Source: CAYMEV01 sp964389675 [NCBI: uncultured Candidatus Sumerlaeota bacterium] (lineage in GTDB: Bacteria; CAYMEV01). Taken from it: 64,000 bases of DNA. The stretch is from contig CAYMEV010000020.1 in NCBI GenBank assembly GCA_964389675.1, positions 14,768 to 78,767 on the forward strand, given 5' to 3'. The stretch's first letter is position 1; each line of letters begins with the position of its first letter. Both the position numbers and the translations under genes were made by a program. The notes beneath the pieces were generated by a model. It worked only from the letters and a program-made list of their open reading frames with translations. It ran no database searches and was not told the DNA's origin. This document shows positions 47,101-54,453 of this stretch, piece by piece.

Positions 47101-48023
47101 GGAAACTCAGATATGAATACGCCCTGATCTGATAAAACAAGCTCATCAAGGCTTGTTCTGATGGCATGAATCCCGTCTTTTGCTGAAAGCATATAGTAAA
47201 GAATGCCCTCATATACCTTAATATTGTCTGGAAAATAGGTATAATAGAGAAAAGGAATGTCGATCCTTTTTATGATATTTCCGTTATGGTCAATAAAGAG
47301 AAGCATTTCTTCTGCTTTTATCGGGTTCATTGAAAAAAGTTCCTCACTTCTGATAAGTATGTACTTTTCGCCTATGTAAAGAATAGATGAGGCACCAATA
47401 TATCCTTCATAGTTGACTGGTATTTCCTCACAGCCGATGAACAATCTGATATTATGAAAGTCTTCCTTTATTAAAAAACCTTTGCAGAAGCTGCCGTCCT
47501 GATATACAGCTTTTATTGCAGGGATCGGGTCAAGCATTTTATTATTTTTAATATCATATATACTGTGAAAATATGCATTTTCATCCATTGCATAGAGTAT
47601 ATTTTCTCTTATAAGCAATGACTTGATTATCATTATATTTTCAGGCTTTCTTAAAATGGCAGTATTACGCTGGCCCTCTTTACTGCAGATCTTGATATCA
47701 ATTCCATTGTAAAAAGCTAAACAATCATTATCTACAGCAAAACAGTCTGTATAACTGTCAACTTTGAAAAGGCTTATTATATTTCCGGATTTAAGATCAA
47801 ATGATTTTATAGTGTTTATCTCCCTGTCCAGGATGTACAGGGCATCTCCATCAACAGTGAAGAAGGAAGGCCCGTATCTCCCGCAGCTTTCAAGCCTTGT
47901 CGAAAAATTCGCCTGTCCTTTGCCCCATGAGAATTCATATAAATTTTCAAAACCGAAAGAAAAGGAAGCTATAAAAAACACAAATAGCAAAAACAGCATT
48001 GACTTATAACTATAATGGTTCAT
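44130..48023 (-). CDS. Large secreted NlpC/P60 peptidase with beta-propeller-like, SH3 and FG-GAP-like regions
   Basis: A 1297-residue exported protein with a signal peptide (residues 1-24, cleavage near SFGFEN). Residues 25-330 show repeated beta-propeller-like strands (FTVDGDALYILDREINTI). An NlpC/P60 peptidoglycan hydrolase domain follows (about 385-530), with Cys431 in GVDCSGF and His475 in SSHVRLV. Two bacterial SH3 repeats (about 545-675; VYTLNVRTGPSPSYS, STLNVRSGPSTAYD) should bind peptidoglycan. Then come CARDB-like and Ig-like domains, a carboxypeptidase-regulatory-like module (about 965-1040) and C-terminal FG-GAP-like repeats (about 1045-1290; IHYGDISNDGLKEIIVDF). The combination suggests a cell-wall-remodelling or adhesive surface enzyme. 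AAGGGGT precedes the ATG. Confidence 0.85.
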   Translation of the reverse strand: MNHYSYKSMLFLLFVFFIASFSFGFENLYEFSWGKGQANFSTRLESCGRYGPSFFTVDGDALYILDREINTIKSFDLKSGNIISLFKVDSYTDCFAVDNDCLAFYNGIDIKICSKEGQRNTAILRKPENIMIIKSLLIRENILYAMDENAYFHSIYDIKNNKMLDPIPAIKAVYQDGSFCKGFLIKEDFHNIRLFIGCEEIPVNYEGYIGASSILYIGEKYILIRSEELFSMNPIKAEEMLLFIDHNGNIIKRIDIPFLYYTYFPDNIKVYEGILYYMLSAKDGIHAIRTSLDELVLSDQGVFISEFPEKYHYNSELKSTEVEPQKDNRRPKAENPITRSQILDNAVPYEALVWTATSSNISGGIIQLPDGSYIRTPSWVVAGSLQKVPYKWGGWTSLTTFTSQVSAGKYAGDNYTESVSWTDNYCVGVDCSGFVSRSWDTSIKYSTYTLQDISTAYSSFTELKRGDVVNKASSHVRLVISDNPSGTVNTIESAGADWRVSYRDFTFTQLADYIPRYFDYVQEDPDPLPQAFVAEVKSSVYTLNVRTGPSPSYSILTTLTGNQKFVVSDYDNGWYKLHFPSGEGYSYGWCNGGTTAENGYLTGSQATGIATVNVSSTLNVRSGPSTAYDIITTLSNGQKIALLEESGGWYRFSLPGSTGHTDGWASGTYLDITAGGPKSPVGAELISISAPSGLEINEDGTVDITLKNNGFSSFSPGTYLKTSNPQNHDSLFYHPDWINTSTVSNFSTQVLPFQQYSFSFYIHADPSLAGQTVTEYLNLYEDGLGWFSDTGQNGPADDIINFAISVGSVNITDIQPSQGIYSIGSQIDISWTCDAPSGDSMRISIKRDGYPDIEGPDYYLLTSDTLNSGSASFIIPDGINTSDDWRVWIAHNASGAFSNASGNITVKQPVTVSVSDGTNPVEAAKITIDDSEYLTNSQGNAVISLFHGNYSYHVSKSGFIYYDSSYLVDSNNTEIDIILSASTYHDLSISLENPSFEGIWLWSYIDDERSSSWTKLISGMTAESIHYGDISNDGLKEIIVDFGTDGLWYYSFSTSSWFNLSSFETSCVITAKTNPAGPSDVIASFTQYGLYRYDFQGAAWERIIQYPVSIMCSGNMDMDPDGIDELLLSFGIVDGIYEYNFQEGTFTRLLFASPSQIIASDTSGNGNNELVCSFTGIGTYIAGNTSRTSYQWNRITWGYPDAGHMICCGDVSDGPGNEVIMTYLSKTYYFCSDTSVWTLIANAPFKRIASGLFTGQAKHDLMLCSSANGDIFLRKTYFGSFDLIAASGNSNAMCSLD

Positions 48024-48104
48024 AAAAATTACCCCTTGATTCTTATTATTAAAAATATAGCATATCGGATGATATAAATCAAGCTGATAATGGATAAAAG
48101 CTAT

Positions 48105-48169
48105 GAATCAGCTTACCTGGTCCTTTTAGAACAGGCTTATTATGCCTGCTTCAGGTAAGAAGCTGAATC
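48105..48169. repeat. Two-level inverted repeat upstream of the large secreted protein gene
   Basis: CTTACCTG (48112-48119) pairs with CAGGTAAG (48152-48159), and the flanking AGCTT and AAGCT extend the stem imperfectly. Nested inside, CAGGC (48132-48136) pairs with GCCTG (48144-48148). It occupies the gap between the KtrA gene and the NlpC/P60 gene. It could be a regulatory RNA structure or a small dispersed element; similar CAGGC/GCCTG hairpins occur elsewhere in this window. Confidence 0.5.
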
Positions 48170-48196
48170 ATTCAGGCCTTAGGCTTTGCAAAAAAC

Positions 48197-48212
48197 CCTG
48201 AAATATTTCAGG
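48197..48212 (-). terminator. Terminator of the ktrB-ktrA operon
   Basis: CCTGAAATATTTCAGG is a perfect 16-base palindrome flanked by an A-run on one side and a T-run on the other, so it can act on both strands. It lies 5 bases past the ktrA stop in the minus direction, where it is followed by TTTTTT. Confidence 0.85.
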
Positions 48213-48217
48213 ATTTT

Positions 48218-48868
48218 TTATTCTGTAAGCTTTTTTATATCGTTTTCCTTTCCTATCAGAAGAAGGATGGAGTCTGGTTTGAGTTTAGATGCAGGGTCAG
48301 GCAAAAAATGAAAATTCCTTTTATATTTCCCTCTGATGGCTATAACGAAAACATTGTATTTACCGGGCAGTGACAGTTCTATAAGGCTTTTATCATAAAA
48401 TGCAGGGGGTGTATTTACCTCCATTACCACATAGCCCTGGGAGAGCGGTATGTAATCTATCAGGTTGGGGTTCATAATCTTTGCAGCAATCATTTCTGCT
48501 GTATCTCTTTCAGGGAAAACGATCTCATCAGCTCCAAGTGTCTTTAATATATTTCCATGATCATCACTAATTGCTTTTACCCTTATCTTCTTAACATTAA
48601 GCTTTTTGAGGTGAACAACGCATAGAATGCTCTGTTCCATGGTTTTCCCCAGGCTTACAATTACCTCGTCAACCTCAGGGTCGATAACCGCTTTCAATGC
48701 ATCAAAGCTGGTTACATCCAGTATTAATGCCTTTCTTACAAACCTTTGAATATCTGCGATCTTTTTCTCATCTATGTCAAGAGCAATTACCTCGCTTCCC
48801 TCTTTTGCCAGCTCCTTACAAAGATGCACGCCAAACTGGCTAAGCCCGATAACACAAATCTGTATCAT
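48218..48868 (-). CDS. ktrA: Potassium-channel regulatory subunit KtrA/TrkA (RCK domain)
   Basis: A 216-residue cytoplasmic gating ring protein. The N-terminal RCK Rossmann domain has ICVIGLSQFGVHLCKELA and the acidic nucleotide-binding end VIALDIDEKKI. A C-terminal RCK_C domain follows (about 135-216). A single RCK pair of this size is the KtrA type rather than the double-length TrkA of E. coli. It binds ATP/ADP or NAD(H) and possibly c-di-AMP, and opens the KtrB channel encoded 10 bases upstream. AGGAGG lies just before the ATG. Confidence 0.92.
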   Translation of the reverse strand: MIQICVIGLSQFGVHLCKELAKEGSEVIALDIDEKKIADIQRFVRKALILDVTSFDALKAVIDPEVDEVIVSLGKTMEQSILCVVHLKKLNVKKIRVKAISDDHGNILKTLGADEIVFPERDTAEMIAAKIMNPNLIDYIPLSQGYVVMEVNTPPAFYDKSLIELSLPGKYNVFVIAIRGKYKRNFHFLPDPASKLKPDSILLLIGKENDIKKLTE

Positions 48869-48878
48869 ACTGTTCCTC

Positions 48879-50216
48879 CTATCCTACCAGGATATCCTCC
48901 CGGGGCATTCTATATAAGTCCTGCTCCTTTTTTATTATTACAAATGCGATTGTCAATGGCCCAATTCTTCCGAAAAACATTGTCATTATAATCCATATTT
49001 TTGAAACAGCGGAAAGCCTGGATGTTATGCCTGTTGAGAGCCCGACAGTACCAAATGCCGATATCTGTTCAAATATTATATCGATTGCTCTTACTGAATC
49101 ATTTGAGCCCTCCATAGAAGACAGTATCATAAAGCCTGCAATGTTCCATAATAAGGCTACCAAAACAAGAAGGACTATCTTATTAATAATATCACTGCTT
49201 ATTGACCTGTTAAAAATATTTACACTTGTCCTGCCTTTAAGCATTGCAAAAATATATGCCAACAATCCAAAAAAAACGCTGGTCTTTATTCCACCGGCAC
49301 AGGATCCCGGTGACCCCCCGATGAACATAAGTACTGAAAGCAGGAAAAGGGAGGATGATGGAAGGCCTGATGTGTCTATGCTGTTGAAACCTGCAGTTCT
49401 TGCCGTTACTGACTGGAATAATGCATTAACAGCCTTTATATGAAATGGTTCATCCATTTCAATCCCAAAAAGCATTAAAAATATTAGGCCGAAAATAATT
49501 AGGAATATTGATGTAAAAAGGACGACCTTTGTATGAACTGGCAGAATATAAACCTGGCGGATATTCCTTATTTTTGCCTGTATTAGCTTAAAAAGATCAT
49601 AATAGACTATATACCCGATACCTCCCAAAAATATTAATACCATCATTAATATGAGTACTGGCAGATCTGTATTGAAACCTATCAGGCTGTCTGAATAAAG
49701 CGAGAATCCGGCATTGCAGAAAGCAGAAATGCTGTGGAATATGGAAGTAAATAAATTTCCTAATTTCATGTAAAGCAAAGCAGTACCCAGAGATTCAATA
49801 AATAAGGTCAGAAGGAATATGCTTATTATCAGTTTTTTTATATTATAAGCAGTCTCGTTCTGGAAAAAGGAATTATAAAGAGCATATTTCGAGGTTATGG
49901 TGATCCTTTTTCCTGTGAGAAAGAAAATAAGGCTGAAGAAGGTCATTACGCCAAGCCCTCCAAGCTGTATGAGAATCAGGATTATAACCTGGCCGGCTTT
50001 GTTAAAATCGCTCCCGGTATCTCTTACAATGAGTCCTGTAACACATACAGCTGAAGTGGATGTAAAAAGGCTGTCGATATAGCTGATCTGGCTGTTATTA
50101 CAGAAGGGCATTGACAGAAGAATGCTTCCTATGAGTATTACAGTGAGGAATGTTGAGACAATGATCAGCTCTGTGCTCGATAGTATATGGCTTATTAGAA
50201 AATGTAAAACTTTCAT
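48879..50216 (-). CDS. ktrB: Potassium-transport membrane subunit KtrB/TrkH
   Basis: A 445-residue K+ channel-like transporter with four M1-P-M2 repeats. The pore loops include FTSTSAVCVTGLIVRDTG, SISAFCNAGFSLYSDS, SVTARTAGFNSIDTS and EQISAFGTVGLSTGIT, each with the conserved Gly of the selectivity filter. The intramembrane gate segment MFIGGSPGSCAGGIKT is present. The length is typical for KtrB. It is the first gene of the ktrB-ktrA pair and is divergent from the ABC/selA operon. Confidence 0.94.
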   Translation of the reverse strand: MKVLHFLISHILSSTELIIVSTFLTVILIGSILLSMPFCNNSQISYIDSLFTSTSAVCVTGLIVRDTGSDFNKAGQVIILILIQLGGLGVMTFFSLIFFLTGKRITITSKYALYNSFFQNETAYNIKKLIISIFLLTLFIESLGTALLYMKLGNLFTSIFHSISAFCNAGFSLYSDSLIGFNTDLPVLILMMVLIFLGGIGYIVYYDLFKLIQAKIRNIRQVYILPVHTKVVLFTSIFLIIFGLIFLMLFGIEMDEPFHIKAVNALFQSVTARTAGFNSIDTSGLPSSSLFLLSVLMFIGGSPGSCAGGIKTSVFFGLLAYIFAMLKGRTSVNIFNRSISSDIINKIVLLVLVALLWNIAGFMILSSMEGSNDSVRAIDIIFEQISAFGTVGLSTGITSRLSAVSKIWIIMTMFFGRIGPLTIAFVIIKKEQDLYRMPREDILVG

Positions 50217-50254
50217 GGTATTACCTTATAAACTGCAACTGATTATGAATTAAA

Positions 50255-50283
50255 TTGATTTTGTTTGCAAGAAATATTAAAAT
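50255..50283 (+). promoter_or_regulatory. Candidate promoter of the ABC ATPase-selA-protease operon
   Basis: TTGATT (50255-50260) and TAAAAT (50278-50283) are separated by 17 bases. They lie in the 110-base divergent gap between ktrB and the ABC ATPase gene, 44 bases before its putative TTG start. Confidence 0.45.
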
Positions 50284-50326
50284 GGGATCAAAATGAAAAC
50301 TATCAAAATACCTGGTAATATTACAG

Positions 50327-51073
50327 TTGATAATCTTAAAAAATATATATAAGGACTATTCTGGCAAACCTGCCCTGAATAACCTCAGCCTGAGTGTAGC
50401 AGAGGGAGAGCTCTTTGGTTTTCTTGGCCCTAACGGTGCCGGCAAGACAACTGCCCTGAAAATCCTGACGCTCCTGCTTGAGCCAACAAGTGGCGAGGTA
50501 TTATTAAACAATGAACTGCATAATGAAAAGAACAGGAAAAATCTTACGAATATTGGCTATATCCCTGACAGGCCCTATATATATCCAAAACTAACAGGCC
50601 GGGAATTCCTCCTGTTTTATTTAAGTATTTACAATATTGCCTATACTCCAGATAAAATAAGAAAAATGGAGGAACTTACCAGCCTTTTTGAAATCAGCCA
50701 TATTTTGGATGAACTTACTGAGAGCTACTCACATGGAATGAAACAGAAGCTGATATTTACAGCAATCTTCCTGCAGGACCCGAAGATATTCCTTATTGAT
50801 GAGCCTATGGTGGGGCTTGACCCCAAGGGTATTGTATCCATCAAGAGCATGCTTACCGAGCAGGCAAGAAGAAAAAAATCAATAATCATGAGTACTCATT
50901 CACTGGATATAGCTGAGGAAATATGCGATACCATCGGAATAATAAATAAAGGGCAGCTGATAAAAGTAATGTCCCGTGAAGAACTTAAAAAGGAGAAGGA
51001 AAACAAGAAGTCCAACCTTACTGATATATTCCTTACACTGACTACTGAAAAGACTTCCGCGGACCATGCATGA
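50327..51073 (+). CDS. ABC transporter ATP-binding protein without adjacent permease
   Basis: A 248-residue ABC-2-type ATPase: Walker A GPNGAGKTTALK (about residues 37-48), signature ESYSHGMKQK (SHGMKQ in place of LSGGQ, as in many ABC-2 ATPases), Walker B IFLIDEPMVGLDP and switch His in MSTHSL. The start is unclear. TTG at 50327 gives the natural N-terminus (MIILKNIYKDYSG) but has only a weak ribosome site, and a 19-codon ORF from ATG 50293 overlaps it in another frame. No permease gene is nearby. The stop overlaps the selA ATG by 4 bases, so this is the first gene of a coupled operon. Confidence 0.88.
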   Translation: MIILKNIYKDYSGKPALNNLSLSVAEGELFGFLGPNGAGKTTALKILTLLLEPTSGEVLLNNELHNEKNRKNLTNIGYIPDRPYIYPKLTGREFLLFYLSIYNIAYTPDKIRKMEELTSLFEISHILDELTESYSHGMKQKLIFTAIFLQDPKIFLIDEPMVGLDPKGIVSIKSMLTEQARRKKSIIMSTHSLDIAEEICDTIGIINKGQLIKVMSREELKKEKENKKSNLTDIFLTLTTEKTSADHA

Positions 51074-52404
51074 TGAACGATTACAGATTTATACCCTCCA
51101 TGGACGAACTTTTAAACACCCTTGATACGCATAAGGTGAAAAGAAAGCACGCAAAAAGGATATTAAATGGGATTTTGGATGAGATAAAAAGACAGCTGCC
51201 TGAAAGAGGCCTGTTTGGCTCAAGGCAGGATGCGCTGGGCCATATAAGAGTATCATATGAAAAATGTATCGAGGATATAAAGGAGAGGTCATTCAGAAGG
51301 GTACTTAACTGCACAGGGATAATACTGCATACAAACCTTGGAAGAGCTCCCTATTCAGACATAATCGACCATATCCTTCCGATGCTTAAATCCTATATAA
51401 ATCTTGAAATGGATATAAGGTCAAATACCAGGACAGACCGGCTTGAAAGCTTAAAAGAGAAGATAAGGCTTATGTCAGGTTTTGAGGATTGCCTCTTTGT
51501 AAATAATAATGCAGCGGCTTTTTTGCTTATATGCAATACACTCTCAAAGGGCAGGGAAATTATAGTCTCAAGGGGTGAGCTGGTTGAAATTGGAGGCAGT
51601 TTCAGGATCCCTGATATAATTGGTGTATCCCAGGCCAGGCTTATAGAGGCAGGAACAACCAATATAACAAGGATTGAGGATTACGAAAGCAAAATAGGTG
51701 ATACAGGCCTGATTGCCAAAATCCACAAAAGCAATTACAGTATCAACGGCCATACAGAAGATGTAAGCACTGCAGCCCTTCTCGAATTGTCACGCAGGCA
51801 TGGGGTAATACTCTATGAAGACATGGGAAGCCATGACATCAGCGATCTCGACCATATTTCATCAGATGAAAGCTATATTGCCTCATTCTCTATGGATAAG
51901 ATTGCAGGGGCAGTACAATCCGGCATAATACTTTCGACACAAAACATAATATCAAAGCTGAAGAGAAATCCCCTTTACCGAACATTAAGATTGTCAAAAT
52001 TTCCCTTGCTTTATCTGGACTGCTACCTTGAAAGATGCATATTCGGAGAGGAAAATGCAAAGTCAGACAGCCTTGCACGAAAGACAAAAGAATCTCTTCA
52101 AGAAAGGATCAGCCATGTTTTCAACAGAATTTCAAATAATAATGATATTAAAATGGAAATAATGCCTTCTATTGCTGAATACGGAGGTGGGTCCGGAACA
52201 GAAAACATATTTGACAGTTACTGTATTGCAATATCAGGGGATATAAACAGACTTGACAGCATTTTAAGGACTAATGTCAGCCCCCCTGTTATCTCAAGGA
52301 TCGGTGAAAAGGCAATCCTGCTCGATATAGCCGCTATCCCGCCTGAAGAGGATGAACTGCTGATCTCCGTTTTAAACCAGGCATTCAGGCTTTATGAGAA
52401 ATGA
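51070..52404 (+). CDS. selA: L-seryl-tRNA(Sec) selenium transferase SelA
   Basis: SelA converts seryl-tRNA(Sec) to selenocysteyl-tRNA with selenophosphate, using PLP. The 444 residues include the N-terminal helical domain (FIPSMDELLNTLDTH), RVLNCTGIILHTNLGRAPYS, NNNAAAFLLI, SRGELVEIGGSFRIPDI and SFSMDKIAGAVQSG, with PLP Lys277. The genome should therefore make selenoproteins, but selB, selD and tRNA-Sec are not in this window. It overlaps the ABC gene and the next gene by 4 bases each (ATGA), an unusual setting. Confidence 0.95.
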   Translation: MMNDYRFIPSMDELLNTLDTHKVKRKHAKRILNGILDEIKRQLPERGLFGSRQDALGHIRVSYEKCIEDIKERSFRRVLNCTGIILHTNLGRAPYSDIIDHILPMLKSYINLEMDIRSNTRTDRLESLKEKIRLMSGFEDCLFVNNNAAAFLLICNTLSKGREIIVSRGELVEIGGSFRIPDIIGVSQARLIEAGTTNITRIEDYESKIGDTGLIAKIHKSNYSINGHTEDVSTAALLELSRRHGVILYEDMGSHDISDLDHISSDESYIASFSMDKIAGAVQSGIILSTQNIISKLKRNPLYRTLRLSKFPLLYLDCYLERCIFGEENAKSDSLARKTKESLQERISHVFNRISNNNDIKMEIMPSIAEYGGGSGTENIFDSYCIAISGDINRLDSILRTNVSPPVISRIGEKAILLDIAAIPPEEDELLISVLNQAFRLYEK

Positions 52405-53321
52405 GATATATCCTTCTTAAAATTCCTAATAAAATGCTTCCAGTGCCTGATGTCAAATACAGCGTCCTTTTTGCAGGCAGGCATTACAGTATTCTGCTTG
52501 CTGAAAGCGAATACGCTGATGACCGGATGAGGAAAATAAGCATTGGCCATGCATTTGCTGATTCGATTGATGATACTACCGGAAAAGCGGAAGAGCTCAT
52601 GCTTAAAAGCAGGGGAAAGAATGCCTGCAGGCTGCTGAACCTGCTTTTTGTACTGGCATTCTTTTCAATACTGCTTTTCATGCTTATAAATATCAACAAA
52701 GACAGGAAGCAGTTCCTGGATGAAATCTATCTTGCATACCTTAAGAATATGATGATCGAGAGCAGCCCTGCAGATAATGAAGCATATGATGCTCAGGATT
52801 CAGCCATTACGGTCTATGCGGACGATTACGTCTATAATGCCTATTATACAGGAGTAAACGATATATTTATAGCACCGTATATACATGGCGCATCCATTCC
52901 TGAAGAATTTGATGTGCTGGACAGCTACAGGAATATTGTCCTCTTTATCTCGGTTAAGGATAAGCCAGAGAAAATAGCGAGTCTTTTTGAGAATCAGGTA
53001 GATATGGATATTGGGCAGGAGGTTCTGATAATAAGCCATCCCTATGGCCTTATGGATACCAAAACATCGGCAGTAATTAACGCAAATAATTATGACAGGT
53101 ATGGCCATCTCTATTATATGGCAAATATACCTTTAACTGAGGATCTTATGGGTGCACTGGTGATTGACAGGAATAACAGGGCTTGCGGCATTCTTCTGCC
53201 TGTATACAGGGATTTTTTTTCCTGGAAATACAGAATAGGAATAATACCTGTCAGCTTCCTAAAAATAATCTTTGATGAGTGGATCTCAAAAAGGGAGGAA
53301 AATGGATACAAACCTGTATAA
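52401..53321 (+). CDS. Membrane-anchored trypsin-fold pseudoprotease, first of a tandem set
   Basis: A 306-residue single-pass protein. It has an N-terminal cytoplasmic part of about 75 residues, a membrane helix (LLNLLFVLAFFSILLFMLI, about 78-96) and an extracytoplasmic domain. That domain aligns by eye with the protease at 54450: RNIVLFISVKD against FDIAVLKTDQ, VLIISHPYG against VYSFGNPYG, and ANIPLTEDLMGALVI against TDARIKQGSSGGPLL. The triad positions read Tyr (for His), Asn (for Asp) and Met (for Ser), so it should be inactive. It overlaps selA by ATGA. Scaffold, inhibitor or sensor roles are possible. No named family is recognised. Confidence 0.65.
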   Translation: MRYILLKIPNKMLPVPDVKYSVLFAGRHYSILLAESEYADDRMRKISIGHAFADSIDDTTGKAEELMLKSRGKNACRLLNLLFVLAFFSILLFMLININKDRKQFLDEIYLAYLKNMMIESSPADNEAYDAQDSAITVYADDYVYNAYYTGVNDIFIAPYIHGASIPEEFDVLDSYRNIVLFISVKDKPEKIASLFENQVDMDIGQEVLIISHPYGLMDTKTSAVINANNYDRYGHLYYMANIPLTEDLMGALVIDRNNRACGILLPVYRDFFSWKYRIGIIPVSFLKIIFDEWISKREENGYKPV

Positions 53322-54453
53322 TGCAAGATTTGCAGGCATAAGAAGACGAAACCAGTTCATAAGGTATTCATACCTGGCTTTATTCGGCCTGATATTCATA
53401 TTTGTCTTCTACATTTTGTTCTGCCATATAAGCGCTCATTTCAATTACAAAAGAGAATTAACCAGCAAATTTTATAAAAACAGCAGGGCGCAAAAGCCAG
53501 AAGACTCAAAACTCACTCATTTCTCCAATATAGCCTCCATAAAGAAAAGCATTTATGACCTGTATATCGGAAATGAAAAAAAGCCTGCAGGGCTCGGCAT
53601 ATCACTTCTGCCCGATATGATTCTGTCTGTAATAAATTATCCTGACATATATATATTGAGTGATAATGAATATTACAGGCTTGATAAGGTTGGTGAGAAC
53701 CAGCTTATCGCGATCTATGAGAGCAGTATAGAGCTTGCCCCCATTTCGCCGTCAATGCTCGGGGACTTTTCCGATTTTGATATTACAGAAGAAGCGGTCA
53801 TGTTTACCAGGGTAAATGGCAGATTTACCTTCAGTACAGGAATAATATCAAGCAAGCATTCAATAATAGACAAAAATATGCTTATTGAAACCGATATAAG
53901 GTTCGATAATACCCCAAAGGGGAGCCTTCTTCTCTCAGATGATGGTAATATTCTGGGGTTTGGCATTCTCGATATAGATGGAAGCATTAATCTGTTCGTA
54001 TCGGCAAATGAGATGTTTTCAATACAAAATAACAAGCTTCAGAGATTCTTATCAGGGACGCCATTACAGCTGGAAACATGGAATAAATGCCAAAAAGCAG
54101 ATATTTCCATTATCCAGCAGAAACCCGGCACAAGCCCCCTGACAGGCATGAAAATAAACAGCTTCTACCTTCCCCAAAATGGAAAAGCAGTCTTTTATCT
54201 ATCATTTATGATGAAGGATGAGCTTTACGAAGAGCCTTTTGATGCAAGAATAGTAATAGAAACACTGAAAGGGGGAAAGTATATCAAGGATATAAGTTTT
54301 AACAGGGATATGTACATGGAAATATATCCGCCAAACACAGTCGCTGAAGCAATGAGGATTGAGATCGATATCGATGAAAGCGGGCCTGCAGTATGGTATT
54401 TTGCTTTTGATGACTTCAAGACAATGTGCCAGAGGATTTTTTTGATAAAATGA
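53302..54453 (+). CDS. Membrane-anchored trypsin-fold pseudoprotease, second of the tandem set
   Basis: A 383-residue single-pass protein: a short basic N-terminus (AGIRRRNQFIR), a membrane helix (YLALFGLIFIFVFYILF, about 24-40) and a long extracytoplasmic part. Its middle aligns with the protease at 54450: FSTGIISSKHS against VSRGIISNLRN and ETDIRFDNTPKGSLLLSDDG against QTDARIKQGSSGGPLLLPDG, without gaps. Triad positions read Asn, Leu and Lys, so it should lack activity. A C-terminal domain of about 130 residues (FYLPQNGKAVFYLSFMM) looks beta-rich and is unassigned. GGGAGG at 53293-53298 sets the ATG at 53302. It overlaps the preceding gene by 20 bases. Confidence 0.65.
   Translation: MDTNLYNARFAGIRRRNQFIRYSYLALFGLIFIFVFYILFCHISAHFNYKRELTSKFYKNSRAQKPEDSKLTHFSNIASIKKSIYDLYIGNEKKPAGLGISLLPDMILSVINYPDIYILSDNEYYRLDKVGENQLIAIYESSIELAPISPSMLGDFSDFDITEEAVMFTRVNGRFTFSTGIISSKHSIIDKNMLIETDIRFDNTPKGSLLLSDDGNILGFGILDIDGSINLFVSANEMFSIQNNKLQRFLSGTPLQLETWNKCQKADISIIQQKPGTSPLTGMKINSFYLPQNGKAVFYLSFMMKDELYEEPFDARIVIETLKGGKYIKDISFNRDMYMEIYPPNTVAEAMRIEIDIDESGPAVWYFAFDDFKTMCQRIFLIK

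Noticed and set aside
51070-52404. Possible selenoprotein genes with in-frame TGA, prompted by selA
   Set aside because: All major genes in the window are full length with normal stops, and no gene appears interrupted by TGA, so no candidate can be supported here.
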